From NCBI GenBank assembly GCA_951394045.1, contig OX595990.1, forward strand, positions 2,162,549-2,226,548: DNA of 64,000 bases, read 5' to 3'. A program made the position numbers and the translations under genes. The stretch comes from Nitzschia sp. DOCU1. Taxonomy: Eukaryota; Bacillariophyta; Bacillariophyceae; Bacillariales; Bacillariaceae. Position 1 is the first letter of the stretch; every line of letters begins with the position of its first letter. Of this stretch, positions 10,405-21,448 are shown in pieces. Under the pieces are notes generated by a model that made no database searches, was not told where the DNA came from, and saw nothing but the letters and a program-made list of their open reading frames with translations.

Positions 10405-11665
10405 CGGGGTTGAATGAATCGCCAGAGTTCCCATCGTCAAATCATTGCCGGTCATTTTTGGTGGCAAAAAGCTTTCGTTCGGTATCAGAACTCCGCGCGG
10501 TCGTGGAACCGGTACTGAATCTACAGGGAATTCGCAGGGACGGACCGCTCGCTCATCATAGCATGACGGATTCTCTCAGGCTGGATTTCTGTTGCCGCCG
10601 CGACGGTTCTGATGGTCGATGTGCTGCGATATCTCGGGCTTGTCACGTCAATGGCTTTTGCATGCATGCATGATGCTACTACTACTATGGAGGACTGGGT
10701 CATGACGACTAGCTAGTGTGCAGTTGCAATGGAGGGCGGTACTTGTCGTATTTTGTCGACGGACTCACTCATTTTTCTTTGTCGTCAAAATCGTAATGAT
10801 CACGTCACAGAGCAATTCAAGAAGCTGGAGGAAAAGACCGGACACTCCAAGGTGTACTTCTTCATGGGAAGCGTCGTCCTCACCATCAGTCTTATTTGGT
10901 TGATTGGAGGTTTCAAATTGATCACGGACTTGCTAGGATTTGTCTACCCGGCATACATGTCGTTCCAGTCTATGGAGGCATCCAAGGGCGCGGTTACGGA
11001 TGGCGCCACTCAATGGCTGACGTACTGGGTTGTTTTCTCGTTCATCACTGTCATCGAAAGCGTCATTCCTGGCCTTTGCCACTGGATTCCAATGTACTTT
11101 TACAACAAGGCGGGTCTCATTGTCTGGTTGTACCACCCGGCGACCAGTGGTGCGGAAGTTATTTACAATCAAGTTGTCAGGACTTACATTTTGCCACACA
11201 TGGATACCACAAAGGCGACGAAGAAGGATGAATAAATAAATCACTTTCGGGAGCTGAATTTTGCGCTAACTGCCGTCATGTTGATAGTAAAAATCCAGCC
11301 GGTGTGTGCTGGTGGAAACCCATGGGATTCGGCTAGAAGTTCGGTACGGTACTCTATTGGAGTGGTCAACAGCTGTACTAATATTCTAGCAATACATTCA
11401 AAAAGAATGCTTACGAGTCGTCTAGAATTCGTTACTACTAGTAAATCAGGAGCCTTTCGACGCCCTTGGGATGACGACGACTAGAGGGAGGCTCGACGTC
11501 GAAATGGTAGCAGTATCTGGGGTCCCGGCGAGCTTCGAACGCCCTTGAATTGCACATTGTCGAAACTACTAGTCGATGAAACATTGCCACCCAGAGCACG
11601 CACACGAACCGAAACCTTTGTGCACGAAGACGACAAAATTGCAGCAGACGCAGATGAATCCGTGC
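10405..11665. repeat. Segmental direct repeat, right copy
   Basis: This copy matches 7238-8494 at about 99.6 percent, apart from a 4-bp insertion at 10416-10419. The left edge lies within former REEP intron sequence. The right edge lies inside the coding region of the RMC1-like gene, which continues intact past it. Confidence 0.95.
10811..11235 (+). pseudogene. 5'-truncated REEP/HVA22 copy lacking exon 1
   Basis: This is identical to exon 2 of the intact REEP gene (7640-8064), including the CACAG acceptor and the stop. Exon 1, its donor and the promoter were not duplicated. The frame stays open upstream to an ATG at 10729 in former intron sequence, so a chimeric 168-residue protein is possible. 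The simplest reading is a recent, still undecayed truncated copy. Confidence 0.8.
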
Positions 11666-14478
11666 TGGACGAGAGGAGATCGTGGCCTCCTCCTCTTCCT
11701 CGTATGCGACAAAAGAGTTCAAGTCGGTCCTGCGGTTCAATGTCGTATCGCAAGTCTAGCAGCCCCCCAACAAAGTTATGCAGGTCATCGTTGTCGTCGT
11801 CGAGGAGGGAGCATTCGAGACGACTGGCCGGTCGTTCCTTCTTGCCACGGAAAGTAGTAGCGAACTCTTTTCGTCGCCGATGCCGGGTGTTGTCTTTGTG
11901 GTTGGGCGTGGGTTTGTGCTCTGCCCTCAAATAGTAGTTTATGGAATCGACCATCCGGTCATCCGCAAGGAGATGAGCTATGGCAATATTCACATTGGAA
12001 ACGCGCGACAAAAGAATCCGCGTCGACCACTTCTTTACCAAACCGAAAAACTTTGTGTTTCGAGTTCCGGGTGAGTGGGTCGTTATAGACGTGCCACGGA
12101 GAACCCCAAACGGGACTTCCAAACCAATGGCTCTCATCAGTCGTACAAACACCATAGTACCAGCATCGAGTGCGGATTGATGATGATATTGCTTCGAAGA
12201 ATGCAGTTGGTGCACCGAGTAGCATCGGGACATTAGGAACTGCTCCATTTCTTGTTCATATCCAAGTTGCCACAGGAGAGAAAAAATGAGACATTCCAAA
12301 GCCGGGCAAGTAGGACATTGACTTTGATCAAGCGCACCCATCAATGCAATTGCAAACTCCAAAACTTGGTGGACGCTACGTAGCCGATCGGGTGCGTTTG
12401 ATTTCTGGTCGATAGCAGTCTTTGCGTGCGGTAATAGGATCGTTCCCAGTACTTCGCTTTGGTTGAAGAAACTAGTTGGAGCGTGATGGCTGCTTATATG
12501 TTGGGTGCGTCTCGAAGATACAATGACATCGACGGAGTGATAGCGAAAGACTGAGTCTGCAGGAAGAAGTGCAGATTTGTAGAGCAGAGACGATCCCGTA
12601 ACGAGATCGCGAACGATGTCCTCTTTATCGCAACCCACATACATTTGCACAATCAAATTCATGGTCCTCCTTCTCACATCTTGTTGGAACGTGGAACTCA
12701 CGCTCGATGAGTTATCTTTTGAAGGAAGAAGTAGCTCTACGAGCTTTGACGCAGCAATTGCATGGCACCGCGGTGATGATTGTCGCCTAAGGAAGAACGG
12801 GACTACAGATGGCGTCAACGGAAGTGTCTGTTCGAGCTTCTCGACCGTGACTTGCAAGGGTGGAATCGCCATTCCATTATTTTCTTTCGAGCCTAGTTTC
12901 AGAATATTGGGTACCAGCGAGTGGCTTCTGTTTTCAACGAATACGTAGGGCGATAAGTCGACTGACTGTCATAGTCCTTATCAAATAGGACGACAATGCT
13001 GAGCCACATACCTTGAACCTTTGGGCCCGGCTTCGGTGTCGACGGCTTCCAAGTAGTAAGTGTTCTCCGTATCCAAGATATCTAAAAAGACGGTGGTTGT
13101 TCGAAACGAGAGGAAGAGAATGTTGTCAACAATATTCACAGCAACGGATTCCATTTCAACCTGTGTAAGTCGTAACTCCTCAATGGTCTGGTGTCGACAG
13201 AAAAGACCAAAGGTTAGGCGGGAAATTGTAAAACTGGTGGCCCTGGAAAGGTGAACGTACGTATGTTTTGTAGTAGATAATGCCAAGGGACGAATCAACG
13301 CGGTGGGCAACAAGCTGCAAGCCAATTTGAGATGGCTCTAGCTCAATCATGTAACAGATGCCGTAGAGATTGGTCAACCGTATCTCCTTTGGAGTGATGA
13401 TGGGTCCGTTTAGTTCGAAGACGCCTTTCGAAGAGGCAAGCCGAAGCAATCGGGACCGCCCTACTGCATAGAGAGGTAGCCGTCGTGGGGGCGGAAGCTC
13501 CAGGCGCGGAAGCCCCCGTGTCGGCTTGTTGGTAGGTGGAAACGGCAAGAGAAATGTGCGGAGCTGAACAGTCGAAATGATGGCTCGACGATGTTTTTGG
13601 ACATCCTCCCCTCCGTCATTCCGCCACAAGTCCTTGGGCACATTAGAACAGCTGCTTGCACTACCGATAGAACCAACAACCACACTTCTTGTTTGAGGAT
13701 CATACCAAATAGCCGATGCTGGTGGTGATTGCTTAAAGGTATGAGTCACTGCCATCTGATTTCGGGACAGGGAGATCTTGAAACAGATTACTGCCTTTGT
13801 TGTAATCACCATGAGATCTTGAGAATTCCCACCATGGTCACTCCAAACGATCCCACCTGTGAGTATCTGGCCCTCTGTTGTGCTATCTCTTTCGTTGCTG
13901 ATCTCAGAAACAGTGGACGATGATGATTGTCCATTGTTAGACCGATGTCGATCACGTATGAAATCGGGCCCTTTTAAACTCAACGTTGGCGTTCCAGATG
14001 AGAGGTCTATCGTCCATTGTTTCTGATTTGTGTTTCTTCGGGACGAGGCATCAGCATAATCCACAGGCACAATCCATACAAGAGATGGCGTTAATTGCAA
14101 TGCCAACACCTGTTGATCTAGGCTCAGTTTAACATCCAATGGCAAGCGAGCACACAATTCAACAGTACTTTCACCCACATCGGTCGAACGAGTATTCTGG
14201 TCCTTTCCCGGGACTGGTGGAAATTGGACTTTAAGCGTCCTCGTAGTCCGATGAATGTCCTTGAATGCCTCGATCTTGCCATTATCATCGTCGTATCTTT
14301 GGATGGGTACCAGGCGAAATTCCACTTGCTCGGAGAGTAATGGCGGCGATGCGTCGTTTTCGCGCCTGATTAGGACCAGGTACATCTCGTGGGCTGCATC
14401 GTACCAAGAGCCAACAGCTGTTGAGCCGTTTTCTGCAATATCTTGGTATAGGGCTCGTGAAGGCTGTCCCATCGGCAT
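11481..14478 (-). CDS. RMC1: RMC1/Mic1-like protein (regulator of the MON1-CCZ1 Rab7 exchange factor), 3 exons
   Basis: The exons are complement 13261-14478, 13012-13187 and 11481-12927 (946 residues; donors GTACGT and GTATGT, both acceptors CAG). The N-terminal half reads as a WD-like beta-propeller, with stretches matching animal RMC1: VGSWYDAAHEMYLVL, LTNLYGICYMIEL, VNIVDNILFLSF. The C-terminal half has the helical Mic1-domain pattern (ALECLIFSLLWQLGYEQEM). In animals RMC1 joins MON1-CCZ1 to activate Rab7 on late endosomes; the same role here is inference. The ATG at 14478 is chosen because the upstream in-frame codons lack an ATG. The last 61 codons lie in the right repeat copy, and the tail after the Mic1 region is poorly conserved. 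Confidence 0.72.
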
Positions 14479-14927
14479 GTTGAATGTCCACCAGTGCAGC
14501 AGTCCAACGACTCTCGTCGCCTCGGTGTCCACGTGTATCACCGACCTGCTACTGCGAACGGTCTTCTCCCAGCATCCAATGTAGCAGACATTAGCAGATT
14601 ATAGTCATTAAGAATGAGAATTGCAAAAGGTAACGGGAGAAGGCCGTCACTAAGGATGAAAAGTGATAGCAAAGGATTTGGCTAGAGGTCTGGAGCTTTG
14701 CCATCCATCACATTCCAACGGTCATGCCGGGCTGTGTGATGATGGATGGGGAAAAGATCGAGCGATAAGCATATCTTTGACTCTACGACTCGTCCGAATA
14801 CGATGTATCCATAGAGCTTTTCTATTTTATAGCTTGCTCGACGCAAACGGTTTCCGATACCCCAAAACATACCCGTAGTTCTACATTGATGCCTCATCAA
14901 GTGTATACGTCTATTTTCAATGAGCTA
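14479..14927. other. Intergenic, between two minus-strand genes
   Basis: This holds the 3' end of the glycosyltransferase transcript and the promoter of the RMC1-like gene. No further gene or element is seen. Confidence 0.5.
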
Positions 14928-17345
14928 TTAACTCCGTGTGGCGTTCAACTCCACTTCCTTGTTCCAAATTATTCTTTCCAGGTAGCGCCGGGCAAATTTC
15001 GAGCAGGTATGATCTTCAGTGCACTGTCCAGCCAAGTTATCCTTTGCGATTTCAACAACGTTCTCCTTGAATGCATCGATCACGAGTTTGGCGGCATTTT
15101 TTGAGATTTTGAAACTCGAATCAAGAGTGGCCCACAACCGTTTGCTTTCACGGGCCTCGTGGTATTCCTTGTGAAATCCACCCATGCCATGACTCGTTGG
15201 CGTACGGGCTTGGACCGCCTGAGGAAATCCGAGATCGAGCATCATGAAGCATTTCTTGCCCAAAATATCATGTCGATGATCGCAATGGGGAACTTTTTCG
15301 TGGAGAATGTGATGGCCAATAATCGGTGGTGCCGTGACGGATGGAGGAAGGACGTAGGACAGCCCTGGGGTGATGCAGCTTTTGAGTCGTTTCGGTTTTG
15401 ATACTAGTCCCTCGGGTGGGATATTCAAGGTGTTTGTTACATTTGGATTCACGTCGCCCACTGGCGAAAGCGCACCGCTGTGCCAATTGATAGACTCCCC
15501 GACGCAGTAGGCCCTCCACTGAACGTCTGATGACTTACTTCCTCGCATGTAGTCCATAGCCTGGTCCCTGATACTCTCGATGAAGTCCGTATGGAGGCCA
15601 TCATCGGCATCCAATCTAGTTTCGACCAGCCACCTTTTGCGGCTTTCCGAAACCGTCCTCGCCAAAACATCTTTATTGCCAGACACAATGGCCATTGATT
15701 CCACATCCAGAAGCCGAAAGCCTTCCGTATTATCGTTGCTTGCGATGAGAAAGATCCTATCTTTGTGCGGCTCAACCAGTTGCTTCAAAGGCACCAGAAG
15801 CTCGTCTGACAGGGCAGGATCAAAGCGAATCAACCAAAGAAAATCTTTGTCTCGTTGACCAAGAATCGTCGGGAGACAAAATGTCTCAAAGAGATGCAAT
15901 CTTGCTTTGCCAAGAGCAAGCAAGTTTGGTTGAAACTGCATAAACCTACTCTTCACCACGACCATTGGTGGCTTGTCGCTGAATCTTTCGTCAACCATAT
16001 AAGCTGTCAGGTTTGGGAACTCATAGCCAGAATCATGACGCATTGCTGCGTTGGATGTCAAACGCTCCATGTCAGAAGGTGTCTGATAGTGACACACAAG
16101 GTCGGAAGAATTGCAACTTTGGTATTCATTTTTGCAAAGATTGGTGTATTGAGGCCCTCGTTTGGAACTCCTCAACGTGATCTTGGAGTCTTGAATGGCT
16201 TCCATGTATATGTCCGAGTGGAGTCGATACAATTGCGTGAAGATTGCCAGCATCCAATGACCATGGAAACAATAGCCTCTCGTCCAGCCTGACACATTGT
16301 TAAATGGCTCTGCGAGGGCGTACTCCTTCATCATCTCTGCCAAACTCATACCATCCTTGAAAGTTTCCAACTCTCCAATCAAATTTTCGCCGAGTGCAGA
16401 AATCGTTGCGTTTTGCCACTTATCATCCACCCTGGCACTGGACCTGGAAAGAGGCCGAAGGAGTCTTTCAATGCTTCCCTTTGAGAATGTCAATCCAAAC
16501 CCCCCGAACGGGAACACAATGCCGGTGTCCTCGTTCCTGCCATTTGTTATTCGACATCCTGCACCGACAAAGGGGTCTGAAGATACACGATTCTGTACGA
16601 TTTCGGAGTAGTATGCATCCATGTTGTAGTGAGTATCATCATCTACTACCAGGAGATAGTCAGGCAAGGATTCACCACGTTGTGCGTAGCCAAGTACAAT
16701 ATTCGCAAGACCAATAGGAAAGCGCTTTTGGGCACAGAGCCATCCACCAGGATTCGGCTTGTTTTTTAACCACTTCTTCCTGGCGTAATAGTGAACAAAT
16801 CGTTGCATAAGCCATGAAAAATTCGGATCATCTGGTTCACCGGTCAAATAGCGTTGTCGGCACCAGTGGGGCACTCTCAAGACTCTCTTCAATGAAAGAG
16901 ATTGGCAGGACGAGTCATTGCCATCAATATCTTCCGTCACGTTGAAAAAGTTTCGTACCAGTGGATGGTTTGCCCATGTCCGACGCTGAGTTTCGGCATA
17001 TTCGGGCCTCTTTTTGGAGGCAATGCTAAGAACATCAACCTTCCCCCCTTCGTATTTCGACCGAATGGTGCTAGGGACTAGGACAGCATTCTCCACCAAG
17101 TTACTCGTAACGACCTCGTCGCGTTGTGGTACTTTAGTCCTCAATTGTTCGGGTATATTGTGGGTGTCTCTGTTTGGAACTGCAGTTTGCACCAAGGCCA
17201 CCGTGATGGTGTAGTTCACCAGCAACGAGGAGAGTATGATTGCTGGCAGCAAAAGAAGAAGAATCGAGCTTGGGCGTCGATTGAAAAGGTAAACAACTTT
17301 AAATGACCCCATATCTGCAACTTTTCTTTCTCTTTTCAATTTCAT
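14928..17345 (-). CDS. Two-domain type II glycosyltransferase (Fringe-like plus rhamnosyltransferase-like)
   Basis: The protein has 805 residues from the ATG at 17345 (a second ATG is at 17312). A signal anchor lies at about residues 30-58 (SSILLLLLPAIILSSLLVNY), placing the rest in the Golgi lumen. The first domain, about 100-330, has a GT31/Fringe-like layout: RRTWANHPLV, then LLVVDDDTH with the metal-binding DDD at about 235-237, then FGGFGLTFSKGSIERL. The second domain, about 460-760, matches the putative rhamnosyltransferase family (PF11316): FCLPTILGQRDKDFLWLIRF, then ETRLDADDGLH, with DADD as a second sugar-nucleotide/metal site. Both acidic motifs are intact. I infer synthesis of a cell-surface glycan. 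Donor and acceptor sugars are unknown. Confidence 0.8.
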   Translation of the reverse strand: MKLKRERKVADMGSFKVVYLFNRRPSSILLLLLPAIILSSLLVNYTITVALVQTAVPNRDTHNIPEQLRTKVPQRDEVVTSNLVENAVLVPSTIRSKYEGGKVDVLSIASKKRPEYAETQRRTWANHPLVRNFFNVTEDIDGNDSSCQSLSLKRVLRVPHWCRQRYLTGEPDDPNFSWLMQRFVHYYARKKWLKNKPNPGGWLCAQKRFPIGLANIVLGYAQRGESLPDYLLVVDDDTHYNMDAYYSEIVQNRVSSDPFVGAGCRITNGRNEDTGIVFPFGGFGLTFSKGSIERLLRPLSRSSARVDDKWQNATISALGENLIGELETFKDGMSLAEMMKEYALAEPFNNVSGWTRGYCFHGHWMLAIFTQLYRLHSDIYMEAIQDSKITLRSSKRGPQYTNLCKNEYQSCNSSDLVCHYQTPSDMERLTSNAAMRHDSGYEFPNLTAYMVDERFSDKPPMVVVKSRFMQFQPNLLALGKARLHLFETFCLPTILGQRDKDFLWLIRFDPALSDELLVPLKQLVEPHKDRIFLIASNDNTEGFRLLDVESMAIVSGNKDVLARTVSESRKRWLVETRLDADDGLHTDFIESIRDQAMDYMRGSKSSDVQWRAYCVGESINWHSGALSPVGDVNPNVTNTLNIPPEGLVSKPKRLKSCITPGLSYVLPPSVTAPPIIGHHILHEKVPHCDHRHDILGKKCFMMLDLGFPQAVQARTPTSHGMGGFHKEYHEARESKRLWATLDSSFKISKNAAKLVIDAFKENVVEIAKDNLAGQCTEDHTCSKFARRYLERIIWNKEVELNATRS

Positions 17346-18394
17346 CTTGATATCGAAATACCTATTGACCACAAAGTATGGACCAACGGACAGCAAAGCG
17401 TCGTTCCTACGGTAGATTTTGTTTTTTGGGGGGGTGTCGGTACAGACATCATGGTCCAGATTTTAAAGCGAAAACATTTTAACGTTTTCTGACCCTCTGC
17501 GCGCCCGGCTGGCTTGGATATGGAAACGGGCGTGCCAATTCTCGCTCCTGATTGGACAAGAGAGGTGCACACAAGCACCGGGCCGCATGCTAGCATGGCA
17601 ACGGAGTACCTGGTACCCAGGTACGTCCTCCATCCGCTTGTTGGGAACCTCGGTGAAAGTCTTTGTATTTTCGGAAACGCCGCATTCTTCCCAATTCTAC
17701 CGTCCACGGTTTTGATGTGTTCGCAAACAGCCGTCAGCAACTTCGGGGAAGAAAAAGCAATAAATCCATACTGGTAATGTCGATACCGTATGGAGTAACG
17801 CAAGGGGATTCTGGACGTACAGCGCAGTGCATTGAGTCGGATGGGTGGGGGCTATTTGATGATGGCGCAGAAGCGAATTCAATCCTTCTCTCTTCAAGAT
17901 AGGCTATTATCATCAGCTTCTGAATTTCAGAAAAGAACGATCCCATTGTTTAGTGAAGAATTTTAAAGTGCTGCTTCGGGCAATTGGTCACGCAATGTCG
18001 AACAAATGTTCTATACAGAATGGCGGATCGGCGGACAAATGATGGGTATAGCTTATTCGACCTTGAACTTCGGCTATGATAATTCCAGAAATGATGGGGA
18101 TTTCGGAGGATTTTTACGCTTTAGTAGACTCAGAGGGCAATAATGAATCATCAATGTCACCTCGATGACAAAAACTCAAAGCGATGCGGCACTGGACGCG
18201 AATGCCCGAAATTCTGGACTGCACAAACGACGGGGGATTTACTCTTTTTGGCATCCGAGAAATTCTTACGCCGTCACCTGAAATTGCTCTCACAATTCCA
18301 ATCTTCCAAACAACTACAGTGTACAACTTCCCAACGTCTCGGCTTCTCATCTCTCTACCTCTAACATAACATCAAGATTCCCAACAAAACAACT
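17346..18394. other. Intergenic, divergent promoter region
   Basis: This 1.05-kb stretch lies between the divergently transcribed glycosyltransferase and the TPR-like gene. It holds a near-perfect palindrome, GTACCTGG-TAC-CCAGGTAC, at 17606-17624. No supported ORF is present. Confidence 0.5.
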
Positions 18395-19177
18395 ATGAAA
18401 GGTTTTCTTTTGGACTCTATCGAATTGAACAACTTGGCAGTCGAGAGCATGGTGCGCGGTCAGTATCCTGATGCTATCGAGAGCCTTATCAAGGCTCACC
18501 TTGCAGCTCGAGAAAGCATCAGATGCCTTCCAAACGATTACATGCCCCTCCGCAGCTCTTGTGATGTCCCCCAGGAGTTCAGCCTTCTGGATCAAATAAT
18601 GCTCGCGTCTTCAAGACCTACACCGATCGCTGGCATTAATCATACAGATGAAAACGACGAATCGATATTCATCTACAACAGACCGATTTCCATCCCCGCA
18701 CACCTACAACCAGAAAGCCAGGAGACGCATGCAATTATCTCTATTTCTATTTTATTCAATCTGGCTCTGGCACAACATTTACGTGCTATGGAGTTTTGTC
18801 CACGGTTGAGACAGCAGGAACGTTCCGAGCTTGCAGCGCGTGCCTTGAAACTCTACCGGCTTGCCTTCCAGCTACACCATTCACACCAGGAAGATGAGAT
18901 GGCATTTGGCTATATTTCACGGCCTAGCAACATGTTGCTGCTAGCCCTCATGAACAATTCAGGTCACACGTATTACATGCTAGGTGACGGGCACGATTCA
19001 GGCAAATGTTTCGAGCACTTATTCGCATCACTCATGTGGCTTCGTTCCACCAGTTGGTGGGAAACCCGAGCGGAATCACGGGCCTTTTCCCCGGAAACGA
19101 TATTTGCTGGTTTTCTCCGCACTACCTCAACTTGGCTCCTCAGAGACTTACCAGAAGTAGCAGCAGCCGCCGCATAA
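18395..19177 (+). CDS. TPR-like helical protein of a diatom-specific type, function unknown
   Basis: The 260 residues start at the first ATG, after an A-rich leader. Helical repeat signatures resemble tetratricopeptide units: ELNNLAVESMVRGQYPDAIESLIKAH near the start, ISILFNLALAQHLRAM in the middle, then ALKLYRLAFQL and LLLALMNNSGHTYYMLGD. There is no signal peptide or membrane segment. Similar short TPR-like proteins form large families in diatoms; this is from memory of such genomes, not a search. It is convergent with the MFS gene, with 108 bp between the stops. The function cannot be given. Confidence 0.7.
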   Translation: MKGFLLDSIELNNLAVESMVRGQYPDAIESLIKAHLAARESIRCLPNDYMPLRSSCDVPQEFSLLDQIMLASSRPTPIAGINHTDENDESIFIYNRPISIPAHLQPESQETHAIISISILFNLALAQHLRAMEFCPRLRQQERSELAARALKLYRLAFQLHHSHQEDEMAFGYISRPSNMLLLALMNNSGHTYYMLGDGHDSGKCFEHLFASLMWLRSTSWWETRAESRAFSPETIFAGFLRTTSTWLLRDLPEVAAAAA

Positions 19178-19285
19178 AATTTTCTGATCAACCTTCTGCG
19201 ATATGTATATGCTCGCGACCAGCAACTTTGTAATTGCATTAATAAACCCAGTTTCCACAGAATTTGGTTGTAGTATGTGCATGTA

Positions 19286-20782
19286 CTATGTGCATGGTCT
19301 GCCCGATGGATTGGAAACTTCACGGTAGAAAAAGTGAAATCCGATCACGAGAAAACCGGTCAGCGCCGCAACGACCATGGTGGGGAAGACAAAGCTTCCT
19401 CCTGAAGCATCCGCAATCCACCCAGTTAGGAGACCTCCAAATGCGTACCCCGAATCTCTCCAAAATTTGTACACTCCAATCGCCGACGCACGATCTTGGG
19501 GGGCCGTATGGTCGCTCAAAGCCGCAGTCATCACGCAATAAACACTTCCGATTCCTGTTCCGATGACAATCCCCCCAAGTAACAGGCTCAAGTAAATCGC
19601 ATCGGTATCCCTCACCAAGTCAGCAGTTGCGGTTATTCCAAGGCCGATAATGGCAACGAAGAAGCCACCCATTAAGACGTGCTTTCGGTCCTGTTGACGA
19701 TCACTGATGTACCCGGAAAGGACCATTACAATGCCCTTTGCGAACGTAAACGCCGATCCGATATTCGCCAATGCAAGCGCGGAGAGCCCTTGCTCTTTGC
19801 CCCAAATAAGCACCAATCCCCATGCCAGTGAAGTATTCAAGTTCGCCATCAGACCTCCGGCACAAAGAATTGCTGCACTAGGGTTTCGCCAGCAGGTTGT
19901 TGTTAAGACTTCAAGGAACGGTGATGTCATGTCGCTGACATTGACTTCTATGGATGTCGACAGGCCCTCCGAATCCAACTCAAACGAAGTTCTATCGTGG
20001 ACTGGTTCAGGGTCGTCTATCCGCTGATTCTCAACTGATTCCTCCGGAGTCACCGGCTCATCACTCCACTCTGACGAGACACCAGTCGTAGCAGCAGAGG
20101 TATAGGCCACTTGGTGCATTTCTTGTTCCACGAATGAAGTTGTATCTTTTATCAGAAAAGTACCGACGACCCACCCGAGGAGTGCAGTTCCGAGAACAGC
20201 GCGGAATGCCGATTCTGCGCTTAGCGATGCCGCAGCGTACGTCGTGGCGGCAGATGATAAATACCCAACGCTATTAGAGATGCTGCTGGAAAGAGCTCGA
20301 TGATTGGGACCTAGAATATCGATGAACATGAAGATATTTGTGGTCCACGTCATTCCTTGTTGTGCTCCCAGGCAAATATTGGCCAAAACATACCATTGCA
20401 TCCATCGGGATCCGGGCTGCCCGCTTGTATTTTCGTTGGTGGCCTTGCACAACAGAAGCAATACAATTCCTAAAAGAATCCCAAACACCCACCCCAAAGC
20501 ATGCGGAGTCTTACGGCCATAGATGTCCGATGCTCGGCCGACAATGAGGTTGGAGCATGCCTTGGTAAATCCAAACGCGACCAAAAACGATGTCTTGATT
20601 TTGTATTCATCTCCAAGGGTGGAAGCAATCGTCGTAGCCTCCGTAAACGTAGTCAAGCGTAGCGAGACGCCTATACATACGGCCAGGAGAAAGTGATAAC
20701 AGAGCTGCCATAGGTTCTGTCTCTTAAATCCCAGCCGAACGGATAAGGAGCCATCCCCACTTTCTGCGTTCAATATTTTCAT
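19286..20782 (-). CDS. Major facilitator superfamily transporter
   Basis: The 498 residues start at the ATG at 20782; in-frame sequence upstream has only TTG. About 12 hydrophobic segments fall in two halves separated by an acidic cytosolic loop (residues about 210-290). The MFS motif A between helices 2 and 3 is seen as GRASDIYGRKT, and a second-half equivalent as GYISDRQQDRKHVLMGG. The helix 10-11 region (YKFWRDSGYAFGGLLTGWIAD) recalls bacterial and algal drug/metabolite efflux MFS proteins. The substrate cannot be told from sequence. There is no obvious plastid presequence. Confidence 0.88.
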   Translation of the reverse strand: MKILNAESGDGSLSVRLGFKRQNLWQLCYHFLLAVCIGVSLRLTTFTEATTIASTLGDEYKIKTSFLVAFGFTKACSNLIVGRASDIYGRKTPHALGWVFGILLGIVLLLLCKATNENTSGQPGSRWMQWYVLANICLGAQQGMTWTTNIFMFIDILGPNHRALSSSISNSVGYLSSAATTYAAASLSAESAFRAVLGTALLGWVVGTFLIKDTTSFVEQEMHQVAYTSAATTGVSSEWSDEPVTPEESVENQRIDDPEPVHDRTSFELDSEGLSTSIEVNVSDMTSPFLEVLTTTCWRNPSAAILCAGGLMANLNTSLAWGLVLIWGKEQGLSALALANIGSAFTFAKGIVMVLSGYISDRQQDRKHVLMGGFFVAIIGLGITATADLVRDTDAIYLSLLLGGIVIGTGIGSVYCVMTAALSDHTAPQDRASAIGVYKFWRDSGYAFGGLLTGWIADASGGSFVFPTMVVAALTGFLVIGFHFFYREVSNPSGRPCT

Positions 20783-21448
20783 TTTTCCGTACCACCAGAA
20801 AGATACAAAAAACGACGCCTTCTGTGGCAAGGTTTGAGCAGAGCAGTAGTTAATCGATTGAGACCTGGTTGGAGGAGAAAAGTAAGAGAAACGCGGCGCT
20901 AGAATGTTGTCAGCGATCGTATGGATATCATGTGCCGACGTTTGGAATGGCGTCGGCGCGCAATTCTTGGCGGAGCCCGCCGTCCCGCGCGATTTCGTGA
21001 CGCGAGTGTTAACAAAATCCTCCTATTCGACTCATCGGAATGCTAGCTTTGATTTTTCCTTGGACGCGGCACACTGCGGGCTGAACAGGTGTACTATCTA
21101 TCCACTGCAAAGAGCGAAGAGTTCGCACAAATCCAATTCCCAACTACTTTTTGTATAGATAAAGCAGCATAGAGTACGCACTATCCATAGTAACGATCTT
21201 GACGAACAAAAAGGATCCATCTCTACGCTCGCCGGAACGATATCCACCACAACAACCGCATCTGGAAAACGCGATAGCCGCCTAGCTGATACTGGCAAGC
21301 ACGGTTCTGCTGCTTAGGGTAAACGGGAGATGCCGCCGCCGCACATGTGGTGGATTGCCCAAAGCTTAACTCACAATTAAGTGGTGGTACCCCGACTCCA
21401 CTTGCAACCTCCCTTTCTTGCTGCTCATGTCTCATTAGTACTAACAGC
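20783..21448. other. Intergenic, between two minus-strand genes
   Basis: This holds the promoter of the MFS gene and the 3' end of the RUS gene. A 19-bp motif at 21163-21181 (AGCAGCATAGAGTACGCAC) recurs with one change at 39203-39221. No gene is seen. Confidence 0.5.
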
